A stretch of 64,000 bases of DNA, from contig CM049318.1 in the NCBI GenBank assembly GCA_026874595.1, forward strand, positions 47,720,456 to 47,784,455, given 5' to 3'. Position 1 is the stretch's first letter. Each line of letters starts with the position of its first letter. Both the position numbers and the translations under genes were made by a program. This document shows positions 50,343-60,832 of this stretch, one piece after another. The stretch is from Sipunculus nudus (taxonomy: Eukaryota; Annelida; Sipuncula; Golfingiida; Sipunculidae). Under the pieces are notes generated by a model. That model made no database searches and was not told the origin of the DNA. It saw only the letters and a program-made list of their open reading frames with translations.

Positions 50343-52290
50343 TAATCTGTCCTGGTATATGACAGGTGACTTCCCACATTCTGACACCTGTCCTGGTTAC
50401 CTGACAGGTGGCACCTCATATTCTGACACCTGTCTTGGTTACCTGACAGGTGACTCTGCACATTCTGACACCTGTACTGGTTATCTGACAGGTGACACCT
50501 GACATTCTGACACCTGTCCTGGTTACCTGACAGGTGGCTCCTGACATTCTGACACCTGTCCTGGTTACCTGACAGGTGCCACCTCATATTCTGACACCTG
50601 TCTTGGTTACCTGACAGGTGACTCTGCACATTCTGACACCTGTACTGGTTATCTGACAGGTGACACCTGACATTCTGACACCTGTCCTGGTTACCTGACA
50701 GGTGGCTCCTGACATTCTGACACCTGTCCTGGTTACCTGACAGGTGGCACCTCATATTCTGACACCTGTCTTGGTTACCTGACAGGTGACTCCGCACATT
50801 CTGCCACCTGTCCTGGTTACCTGACAGGTGGCTCCTGACCTTTTTGATACCTGCCCTGGTTACCTGACAGGTGCCACCTCACATTCTGACACCTGTCCTG
50901 GTTACCTGACAGGTGGCACCTCACATTCTGACACATGGCTTGGTAAACCTGACAGGTGACTTTTCACATCCTGACACCTATCCTGGTTACCTGACAGGTG
51001 ACTCCTCACATTCTGTCACCTGTCCTGGTTACCTGACAGGTGACTCCTCACATTCTGACACCTGTCCTGGGTACCTGACAGGTGACACCTCACATTCTGA
51101 CACCTGTCCTGGTTATCTGACAGGTGGCACCTCACATTCTGCCAACTGTCCTGGGTACCTGACAGGTGACACCTCACATTCTGACACCTGTCCTGGGTAC
51201 CTGACAGGTGACACCTCACATTCTGACACCTGTCCTGGTTACCTGACAGGTGACTCTGCACATTCTGACACCTGTACTGGTTATCTGACAGGTGACACCT
51301 GACATTCTGACACCTGTCCTGGTTACCTGACAGGTGGCTCCTGACATTCTGACACTTGTCCTGGTTACCTGACAGGTGGCACCTCATATTCTGACACCTG
51401 TCTTGGTTACCTGACAGGTGACTCCGCACATTCTGCCACCTGTCCTGGTTACCTGACAGGTGGCTCCTGACCTTTTTGATACCTGCCCTGGTTACCTGAC
51501 AGGTGCCACCTCACATTCTGACACCTGTCCTGGTTACCTGACAGGTGGCACCTCACATTCTGACACATGGCTTGGTAAACCTGACAGGTGACTTTTCACA
51601 TCCTGACACCTATCCTGGTTACCTGACAGGTGACTCCTCACATTCTGTCACCTGTCCTGGTTACCTGACAGGTGACTCCTCACATTCTGACACCTGTCCT
51701 GGGTACCTGACAGGTGACACCTCACATTCTGACACCTGTCCTGGTTATCTGACAGGTGGCACCTCACATTCTGCCAACTGTCCTGGGTACCTGACAGGTG
51801 ACACCTCACATTCTGACACCTGTCCTGGGTACCTGACAGGTGACACCTCACATTCTGACACCTGTCCTGGTTACCTGACAGGTGGTTCCTTACATTCTGA
51901 CACCTGTCCTGGGTACCTGACAGGTGGCTCCTTACATTCTGACACCTGTCCTGGTTACCTGACAGGTGACACCTCACATTCTGACACCTGTTCTTGGATC
52001 CTGACAGGTGACTCCTCACATTCTGACACCTGTCCTGGGTACCTGACAGGTGACACCTTACATTCTGACACCTGTCCTGGATACCTGACAGGTGACACCT
52101 CACATTCTGACACCTGTCCTGGGTACCTGACAGGTGGCTCCTCACATTCTGTCACCTGTTCTGGTTACCTGACAGGTGACTCCTCACATTCTGACACCTG
52201 TCCTGGTTATCTGACAAGTGACACCTGACATTCTGACACCTGTCCTGGGTAACTGACAGGTGGCTCCTTACATTCTCAGACATTTCCTGG
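50343..52290. repeat. 42-bp hairpin satellite, about 46 copies, two E-boxes per unit
   Basis: The unit is CACATTCTGACACCTGTCCT, GGTTACCTGACAGGTGACTC, CT. CACCTGTC and GACAGGTG form an 8-bp inverted repeat in each unit, giving two CACCTG/CAGGTG E-boxes. A 42-bp period keeps both strands open: 14-residue repeats CPGYLTGDSSHSDT on plus (up to 227 codons) and HLSGNQDRCQNVRS on minus. A segment of about 600 bp is duplicated with an offset of 632 bp, including the deviant ACACATGGCTTGG unit at 50931 and 51563. There is no evidence of translation. Confidence 0.95.
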
Positions 52291-52479
52291 CTTTACAGAT
52301 CCTGCTTTCATCTTACCCAGTACTTGCACCTATATCCAAAATAAAGGCAATGTGTGCCCCTCTTACCAAGTATCACAATAAGATGCTTTACAAAAAAAAA
52401 AGAATTTTGCACCCATCTCCCAATTGTAAGGGTTTGCAAACCTATTACTAGCTTGATGGTTTAAGATGGTAAACAGAGA

Positions 52480-52576
52480 TGAGTAAAGGTTGAATATGTG
52501 TGAGGTAAAACAGGGTAGAAAAGACTGAGGGCGTGTGGAGTAAAAAAGGGCATAAAGGTTGAGGGTCTGTTTGGTA
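52480..52576 (+). repeat. ~40-bp G/A-rich tandem repeat, left part
   Basis: Units like GTAAAAAAGGGCATAAAGGT then TGAGGGTCTG. The same repeat resumes at 56943-56995 (AAGGGCCTAAAAGATTGAGG), showing that the element between them was inserted into it. Confidence 0.8.
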
Positions 52577-55500
52577 AACAAGTGACCCAGGGGTCATGAC
52601 GCTCAGCTGACCAGGAAGACATTGACAAAAGTAATTTTATCATCTGAATGTCAAATTTGAATGAAATACTTTTTCCAAACTTGACCTTTTGTATAAAATC
52701 ATCCAATATTCATTTGGGTACTATGGAGCTCTGTAGCATGAAGGATATGGGTAACAGACACCTATTTTCAAGGTTTACAAGATGACTTTTCAGGGGTCTC
52801 CCAGCATGTCAAAAAATAAAATTCTAGGTCCAGTTATTATGATTTGTGCCCTGTTAACAAATCCAAATGTTTATTCTGGGGGGTATTTCAAAGCCGCATA
52901 GGATGAAGGATATGGGTAACAGAGATGTAATTTCAGGTGCACAAGGAGACTTTTCAGGGGCCTCCCAGCATATCAAGAAAGGAGATTCTAGGTCAAGTCA
53001 TTATAATTTGTGCTCTGTTAACAGATGACCAAATCTTTATTCTGGGGAGTACTTCGGAGCCCCAGAGCATGAAGGATATGGGTAACAGGGACCTTATTTG
53101 GGTTTCCATGTAGACCTTTTATGGGCTTCCCTGGAGGTGAGGACAGAAGATTCTAGGTCCAGTCATTATGATTTGTGCCCTGTTAATATATGACCAAATC
53201 TTTATTCTGGGGGGTACTTCAGAGCCCCATGGCCCACAGAATATGGGTAACAGGGACCTTATTTCGGGTTTCCATGTAGACCTTTTATGGGCTTCCCTGG
53301 AGGTGAGGACAGAAGATTCTAGGTCCAGTCATAATGATTTGTGCCCTGTTTACAGATGACCAAATGTTTAAAGATCACAAAAGTAGAGAAAAAAAATCGT
53401 AAAAAATAAAAAAAATATAGGTGGCGCCACCAATCTCCAGAAATTGATGAAACACTCCATGATCAATAACCATGCAAAGAATCATGGTGATTAATGCATT
53501 AGTTGTTCAGATACTTGAGCTTTTGTATTAAATTTTGCATTATTCTGGGGGGTACTTCAGAACCCCATAGCTCGAGGAATATAGGTCACAGTGACCTAAT
53601 TTCAGGTTTAAAAGGAGAATTTCCATAGACCTCCCAGGATTTTAAGTAAGAAGATTCCCAGTCTAGCGGTTACAATTTGTGCCCTGTTAACAGACAGACG
53701 CCTGGATGGCCGGACGGACGACGGACAAAAGGTGATCCCTACAGCTCAGATGACTTTCAGTCAGCTGAGCTAAAAATTGAAAAAATACAGGTGGCGCCAC
53801 CAGAATGCAGAAACTGATGAAACATTTCATGATCAATATCCATGCAAAGAATCATGGTGATCAATATAATAATTGTTCAGATACTTGAACTTTTGTATCA
53901 AATTTTCCATTATTCTGGGGGGTACTTCGGAGCCCCATAGCTCAGAGGTTATGGGTAACAGAGACCTAATTTCAAGTTTTTAAGGAAACTTTTCATGGGC
54001 CTCTCAGCATGTCAAGAGAGAAGATTCTAGGTCCAGTTGTTACGATTTGTGCCATGTTAACAGATGACCGCATCTTATGAGGTCTCAAAAATAGAGAAAA
54101 AAATTCGTAAAAATAAAAAAAAATACAGGTGGCGCCACCATACTGCAGAAACTGATGACACATTCCATGATCAATATCCATGCAGAGAATCATGGTGATC
54201 ACTGCAATAGTTGTTTAGATACTTGAGCTTTTGTATCAAATTGTCCATTATTCTGAGGGATACTTCAGATGACTTACAGTCAGCTGAGCTAAAAACACTT
54301 AATGGTCAATATCCATGCAAAGAATCATGATGATCTCCGTATTAGTTGTTCAGATACTTCAGCTTTTGTATCAAATTGTCCATTATTCTGAGGGATACTT
54401 CAGAGACCTATAGCTTGAAGGATATGGGTAACAGAGACCTAATTTCAAGTTTCCACAGGCAATCTTCATGGGCCTCCTTGCATGACAAGAATGAAGTTTC
54501 TAGGTCCAGTTGTTGCAATTTGTACCCTCTTGATAGATAACATAGGTGGCGCCACCAGTCTGCAGGAATTGATGGAACATCTCATAATCAATATGTATGC
54601 CAAAAATCATGACCATCAGTGATGTAGTTATTGAGATATTGAAGTTTTTGTATGAAATTTTTGACTTCTCTGGGGGGGGGTACTTTGGGGCCCCATAGCT
54701 CGAAGGATATGGGTAACAGAGACCTAATTTCTGGTTTCCATGGAGACTTTTCATAGGTCTTCTAGTGTGTTGAGAATGAAGATTCTAGGTTCAGTCGTTA
54801 CTATTTGTGCCATGCTAACAGATGACAGCATCCTTAAAGGTCTCAAAAATAGAGGAAAAAATCGTAAAAAATCGAACAATACAGGTGGCGCCACCAGTCT
54901 GCAGGAACAGATGACACATCTCATGATCAATAGTTATGCCACAAATCATGACCATCATTCAAGTAGTTAATGAGATATTGAAGTTTTTGTATGAAATTTT
55001 TTACTTTTCTTGGGGGTACTTTAGGGCTCCATAGCTCGAAGAATATGGGTAACAGAGACCTAATTTTGGTTTCCATGGAGACTTTTCATAGGTCTCTCAG
55101 TGTGTCGAGAATGAAGATTCTTGGTCCAGTCGTTATGATTTGTGCCACGTTAACAGATGACAGCATCCTTAAAGGTCTCAAAAATAGAGGAAAAAATCGT
55201 AAAAAATCAAACAATACAGGTGGCGCCACAAGTCTGCAGGAACTGATGGAACATTTCATAATCAATATGTATGCCAAAAATCATGACCATCAGTGATGTA
55301 GTTATTGAGATATTGAAGTTTTTGTATGAAATTTTTGACTACTCGGGGGGGGGGGGGGGTACTTTGGGGCCCCATAGCTCGAAGGATATGGTTTACAGAG
55401 ACCTAATATCTGGTTTCCAAGGATATTTTTCATGGACCTCTCAGTGTGTCTAGAATGAAGATTCTAGGTCCAGTCGTTACGAATTGTGCCATGCTAACAG

Positions 55501-56942
55501 ATGACAGCATCCTTAAAGGTCTCAAAAATAGAGGAAAAAATCGTAAAAAATCGAACAATAAAGGTGGCACCACCAGTCTGCAGGAAGTGATGACACATCT
55601 CATGATCAATAGTTATGCCACCAATCATGACCATCAGTCAAGTAGTTAATGAGATATTGAAGTTTTTGTATGAAATTTTTTTACTTTTCTTGGGGGTACT
55701 TTGGGGCTCCATAGCTCGAAGAATATGGGTAACAGAGACCTAATTTCTGGTTTCCATGGAGACTTTTCATAGGTCTCTCAGTGTGTCAAGAATGAAGATT
55801 CGAGGTCCAGTCTTTACGATTTGTGCCTTGTTAACAGATGTTTACATTTTGAAAGGTCTCAAAAATAGAGAAAAAAATTCGTAAAAATTTGAACGATACA
55901 GGTGGCGCCACCAGTCTGCAGGAAGTGATGGAACATCTCATGATCAATATGTATGACAAAAATCATGACCATCAGTCAAGTATTAAATGAGATATTGAAG
56001 TTTTTGTTTGAAATTTTTTACTTTTCTGGGGGGTAGTTTGGGGCCCCATAGCTCGAAGAATATGGGTAACAGAGCCCTAATTTCTGGTTTCCATGGAGAC
56101 TTTTCATAGGTCTCTCAGTGTGTCAAGAATGAAGATTCGAGGTCCAGTCTTTACGATTTGTGCCTTGTTAACAGATGTTTACATTTTGAAAGGTCTCAAA
56201 AAAAGAGAAAAAAATTCGTAAAAATTTGAACGATACAGGTGGCGCCACCAGTCTGCAGGAAGTGATGGAACATCTCATGATCAATATGTATGACAAAAAT
56301 CATGACCATCAGTCAAGTATTAAATGAGATATTGAAGTTTTTGTTTGAAATATTTTACTTTTCTGGGGGGTAGTTTGGGGCCCCATAGCTCGAAGAATAT
56401 GGGTAACAGAGACCTAATTTCTCGTTTCCATGGAGACTTTTCATAGGTCTCTCAGTGTGTCGAGAATAAAGATTCTAAGTCCAGTCATTACGATTTGTGC
56501 CTTGTTAACAGATGTTCACATTTTTAAAGGTCCCAAAAATAGAGAAAAAAATTCGTAAAAAATCGAAAAATACAGATGGCGCCACCAGTCTTCAGGAAAT
56601 GATGGAACCTCTCATGATCAATATGTATGCCAAAAATCATGACCATCAGTCAAGTAGTTAATGAAATATTGAAGTTTTTGTATGAAATTTTGGACTTTTC
56701 TGGGGGGTACTTTGGGGCCCCATAGCTCGAAGGATATGGGTAACAGAGACCTAATTTCTGGTTTCCAAGGAGATTTTTCATGGACCTCCCAGGATGTCAA
56801 GTAAGAAGATTCCAGTTCTAGCGGTTATGATTTGTGCCTGGTTAACGGACAGACGGACAGACAGACAGACAGACGGACAGACAGACGGACGACGGACAAA
56901 GAGTGATCGCTATAGCTCAGATGACTTTCAGTCAGCTGAGCT
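52577..56942 (+). mobile_element. Family-2 tandem-core mobile element, hairpin-terminated, 4.4 kb
   Basis: Both ends are defined because the element splits a simple tandem repeat. The 5' end is ACAAGTGACCCAGGGGTCAT, then GACGCTCAGCTGAC. The 3' end is a stem-loop, GCTCAGATGAC TTTCA GTCAGCTGAGC, followed by TAAAA. GCTCAGCTGAC at the start is the reverse complement of GTCAGCTGAGC at the end. The core is about a dozen diverged ~340-bp units. The first few (52700-53350) differ somewhat; later units contain one GGTGGCGCCACC each, ATGGGTAACAGAGACCTAAT, and a G-run before TACTTTGGGGCCCCATAGCT. Internal copies of the 3' terminus (53750-53773, about 54262-54293) suggest element fusion. There is no coding capacity. 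It resembles the tandem-core non-autonomous elements of bivalves linked to Helitrons. Confidence 0.8.
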
Positions 56943-57620
56943 AAAAAGGGCCTAAAAGATTGAGGGTGTTTGAGGTAAAAAGGGTAGGATTATATGTGCT
57001 CCACCTGAGTACACAGGTGGACAATGGATTGGCTGCTGGCTTACTGTTGCTAGTAGAATAAATGTGGCCAATGGGCCATTAAACTCAGCTGAATCTGACA
57101 CAGCCATGAACAGCCATGACACATAAATGTAGGTCATAAGTAACCAAATTTGGGATTTGCAAGGAGTTACCCAGAATGTGTCTGTATATTAAATTCAAAC
57201 GTCCTTGACCCAATGGTCACCATGTGCAACAGACTAATAGCTATAGTCTTTCATTCTCAACAAGACACCCAGGGATCTTACATTTATTCTGTGCAAAACT
57301 TTGCATAACAAAGCATAGAGAGCTACTTTTAGAAATCCACAGAAGATCTATCTGTACCATGTGGAGTTTGAAGTTCTTGGGTTTTTGGTTATAATTTGTT
57401 AACTGACGGATGGATGATTTCTGATGTTTTTCGCAGTGTATCTTCAAGTTTGAGGAAACAGGTCCCTTCTGTCCTTTAAACCTACTACTATTTCAAATTC
57501 CATTGGTTTAAGTTAGATCCTAACAATATTAATTGACAAATAAAGATGCAAACAAACCTGTAGATGATCACATGCAGTCATTTAGCAGAAAGTATAAGAT
57601 TGCTATGGAAACACTGGTAC
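56943..57620. other. Intron, right remainder of the split repeat and unique sequence
   Basis: It begins with the continuation of the 52480 tandem repeat. The remainder is unique sequence within the last intron of gene 2. Confidence 0.55.
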
Positions 57621-57701
57621 CTGATTGGTTGAAGCTCTTGTGAATCCAAAGTTAGCTGTCAATGTTATAGCTTGTAAAGTGTCTCCAGTGCCAAATATCA
57701 C
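57621..57701 (-). CDS. Internal coding exon of an unrecognised gene
   Basis: This 81-bp exon has consensus splice sites on both sides: acceptor TATCTTTCCAG before 57701 and donor AACCAATCAG|GTACCAG at 57621/57620. It is phase 0 at both ends, open in one frame, and encodes 27 residues: VIFGTGDTLQAITLTANFGF then TRASTNQ. It splices in phase to the terminal exon at 49173-49265 across an 8.36 kb intron. Residues alternate in a beta-strand-like way and no catalytic motif is visible. The sequence lies outside every repeat family noted here. Upstream exons of this gene are not identified in the window and may lie beyond 64 kb, among the repeats, or be too short to see. Confidence 0.72.
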
Positions 57702-58470
57702 CTGGAAAGATACAAAGAAAACAATGTAGCAATTTGAATCCATTCAGAATGCCTCTGAAGTGCTTTATCAAAGTATTAAAGAAAGACAGGAATCCAGGGT
57801 AGTGTTTGTTAACCAGGATGTGTAGACAAGGTCATATTTCCCAAAATAAGGATTGCAAAGGCATTTTATGTTTATGGTAAGAAAACATGCCCATCTCTTG
57901 TATTTTTGGACTGTGAAAGTCAAATCTAATGTTTGCCAGGCTATAAATGTAACAGAAACTTCTCAATCTGGCATTACAGACTGGCTGTCTTGAAGAAACA
58001 TAATTTCAGAGTTTTTGTAACATACATCCTGGTTGTTGCATCTAGTATCCATCCTATTTCATTATATATGAATAAATATATTAGATTACCATGAAAAAGC
58101 TAAAACTAGAAGGACACACGGCAGAGCGACACCTCCATCAAGGCTATACAACCTCAGGCCTAATCCTACCACTGCCATTTATCTGGATCCCCACCCAAAT
58201 TTAAATGAGTCCTCCATAGCCCAAGTGTCACCCTCAGACAGTGTGATCACAATAAATTTTTTGTTGTTTTTGTGCATTTCTGTTAAAGGTGACAAATTTC
58301 AGTAAATAAACTAGATTTTTCTTGGCACCACAGGTGCCATAGTATCGCCACACAATTACCCCCCCCCCCCCTCTTTAAGAATAGTCCCACCCATCTTCAG
58401 CAGCATATACTGACACTTGCCAAGCGACTATGGACCATCTTTCAACTTGAGAAACAATATTTTTCACCAA
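57702..58470. other. Unique sequence, probably intron of gene 2
   Basis: No further exon recognised. A C run at about 58360 precedes the repeat cluster. Confidence 0.45.
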
Positions 58471-58479
58471 ATATGGGGG

Positions 58480-58800
58480 CCAATAAAGAAAATCACTCTT
58501 ATCAAAAGGGTATAAATTTATACTACAAAAAAGGTAAGGTAGGTGGTGCCACCTGTCTGGTTGATGAGAAACTCCCCACGATGGATGTACATGCCAAATT
58601 GGAGACCATCACTTTGAAGGACTCCTCAGATATGAGCAATTTTCATCTAAAACAAATGTACAGATGGACACCACACCAAAAAATGGCAGATGGCACCACC
58701 AGTCTTGAGTACAAGATTGAGGAGTCCAAGATCTATGGTTAATGCACAATTTCAGGCCAATACAGCACACCACTCCTCAGAAAAGGGCATTATTAATTCT
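58480..58800 (+). repeat. GGTGG(C/T)(G/A)CCACC family 3 copy, left part
   Basis: GTAGGTGGTGCCACCTGTCT, GATGAGAAAC, AAATGTACAGATGGACACCA and GATGGCACCACCAGTCTTGA. The same family continues at 59998-60185 and recurs at 63355-63565. It is interrupted by the element at 58801-59997. Confidence 0.8.
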
Positions 58801-59997
58801 ACAACTAGATGTGTCGGAACAACACGAATGCCCCCGCCTGGGGCAAATTAGAAACATTTGTAAAATATTGAAAAATTTTTTAGGTTCAGGAGGTGTCATA
58901 TGGTCAAAAGTAGGTCAACAAGGGCAAAATGCAAACTCGATCTGTAACGGGTCATTATCAAGCAACACACCAAAAATCAGGCCAGTATATGCAGGCATTG
59001 TGAAAAGAAGTCCATACATATGCATTTTCCATAAAAATGAAATTTTTTTCATGAAATTTTCTATGTTTAGGAGCCATAAAACAATCAAAAGTAGGTCAAC
59101 CGGGACGAAACGCAAACTCGATCTGTAACTGTCATTATCTTCGCACACATAACAAATCAGGGTGGTATCTGCAGGCATTGAGGAAAAAAAGTCAGTACAT
59201 ATGCATTTGTTATGAAAATTTCTATTTTTCATGAAACTTTCTATGTTCAGGAGCAGTCAAATGGTCAAAAGTAGGTCAACTGGGACAAAACAAGAACTAG
59301 ATCTGTAACTGGTCATTATCTGCCTACACACCAAAAATCAGGCCCCCATCTGCAGGCACTGCGAAAAAAAGTCCATACATGTGCACTTTTTTATTAAATT
59401 TTCCATGTTAGAGCACTGTAAAATGGTCAAAAGTAGGTCAACTGGGACAAAACGTGAACTCCATCTGTAACTGGTCATTAACTGCCCACACATAAAAAAT
59501 TAGGCCAATATCTGCAGGTATTGTGAAGTAAAGTCTGTACAAGTGTATTTGTCATGAAAATTTATATTTTACATGAAATTTTCTATGTTCAGGAGCCATA
59601 AAACAGTCAAAAGTACGTCAAATGGGACGAAACGCAAACTCGATCTGTAACTGGTCAATATCTGCCCACACACCAAAAACCAGGCCAATATCTGCAGGCA
59701 TTGCAAAAAAAAAGTCTGTACATGTGTATTTGTCATGAAAATTTCTATTTTTCATGAAATTTTCTAAGTTTAGGAGCCGTAAAACAGTCAAAAGTAGGTC
59801 AACCGGGATGAAACGCGAACTTGATCTGTAACTGGTCTATATCTGCCCACACTCCAAAAATCAGGCCAATATCTGAAGGCATTGCGAAATAAAGCCCGTA
59901 CTACTGTTTGATTTCGGAATGACGGAAGGACAGAATGACGGACATGGGTAAAACTATATGCCCCGGCCACTTTTTGTGGCGGGGGCATAAAAACGGG
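58801..59997 (+). mobile_element. Hairpin-ended element with ~180-bp tandem core
   Basis: It starts CTAGATGTGTCGGAACAACA then CGAATGCCCCCGCCTGGGGC. It ends with a strong stem-loop, TGCCCCGGCCAC TTTTT GTGGCGGGGGCA, followed by TAAAA. In between are about six copies of a ~180-bp unit marked by GTCAAAAGTAGGTCAAC (about 58905, 59087, 59266, 59428, 59607 and 59790) and GATCTGTAACTGGTCATTAT. A GACGGAAGGACAGAATGACG stretch precedes the terminal hairpin, as in family 2. No coding capacity. Confidence 0.8.
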
Positions 59998-60190
59998 AAG
60001 GTAGGTGGTGCCACCTGACTGGTTTATGAGAAAACTTTCAAAGTTGGATGGACATGCCAACTTTCAGACAAATACCTTGAACTACTCGGAGTTATAAGCA
60101 ATTTCCACCAAAAGCACATGTACAGGTGGATGCCACGGCAAAATGATTGCAGATGGTGACACAAATCTTGAGTATAAGATGTTTTTTTTT
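59998..60190 (+). repeat. Family 3 copy, right part
   Basis: AAGGTAGGTGGTGCCACCTG through GATGGTGACACAAATCTTGA continues the family interrupted at 58800. It abuts the retrotransposon fragment. Confidence 0.75.
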
Positions 60191-60194
60191 TACG

Positions 60195-60832
60195 GTATTG
60201 TTAACAATGACCCTAACAAGGCTGCTAAAACATTAGCACAAATTTTGCAGCACATTGCAGAAAATACATATTTAAAGAAGACCAATCCTAAAAGGAAGTG
60301 CATCAAACAACCAGGATGGTGGGATGTGACATGCGAGTCCGCAAGACTTGAGAAATATAAAGCTTTAAATAAGTTTAGATTGACTGATAGTAAAAATGAT
60401 TTTATTGACTATCAAAGAAAGAAGGATGATTTTAAAAAAACCTGTAAATTAAAAAATGAACTGTATGATAAGAAAACAACAGGACAGATTATATCATGTC
60501 AGACCACCAATGAAATGTGGCGCACAATGAAAAATGTCAGGAGAGGCACACAGAGGAAAAATAATACATGTATTTCAAAACAAGAATGGTTTGGTTATTT
60601 TAACAATCTCCTGGAAGATAACCAGATAAAGTTAGATCCTATATTTGAGCAGGAGGTTATAAAGGTGTTACATTCAGATGCTAAATGCCTTACAGGTCCA
60701 GAAAATGTAATTTTAAACAAGGAAATAACTATTACAGAAATAAGAACTGTGGTTGAACAAATGAAATCAGGTAAAGCACCTGGACCTGATGGACTGGTAA
60801 CAGAATTTTTTAAAGATTTCATAGATGAACTA
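60195..60832 (+). pseudogene. Non-LTR retrotransposon ORF2 fragment: linker and start of reverse transcriptase
   Basis: An open frame translates to the region between endonuclease and reverse transcriptase of LINE ORF2 proteins. It includes KQPGWWDVTC, the Lys-rich linker, and the RT N-terminal motif EIRTVVEQMKSGKAPGPDGL followed by VTEFFKDF. The apurinic endonuclease domain is missing, so the copy is 5'-truncated. The frame stops at 60843 only because it enters an inserted repeat; RT resumes at about 62296. The clade (CR1/jockey/L2-like) cannot be fixed by eye. An intact protein would nick target DNA and reverse-transcribe its own RNA; this copy cannot. Confidence 0.85.

Noticed and set aside
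51545-52228. 227-codon plus-strand open frame of CPGYLTGD repeats as a cysteine-rich repeat protein
   Set aside because: The 42-bp period keeps both strands open; opposite-strand frames are equally long, there is no signal peptide, and it lies in an intron on the other strand.
58742-59232. Open frames on both strands (128 and 105 codons) in the 180-bp tandem core
   Set aside because: The frames are not kept from one core unit to the next and lie wholly inside a non-coding mobile element.
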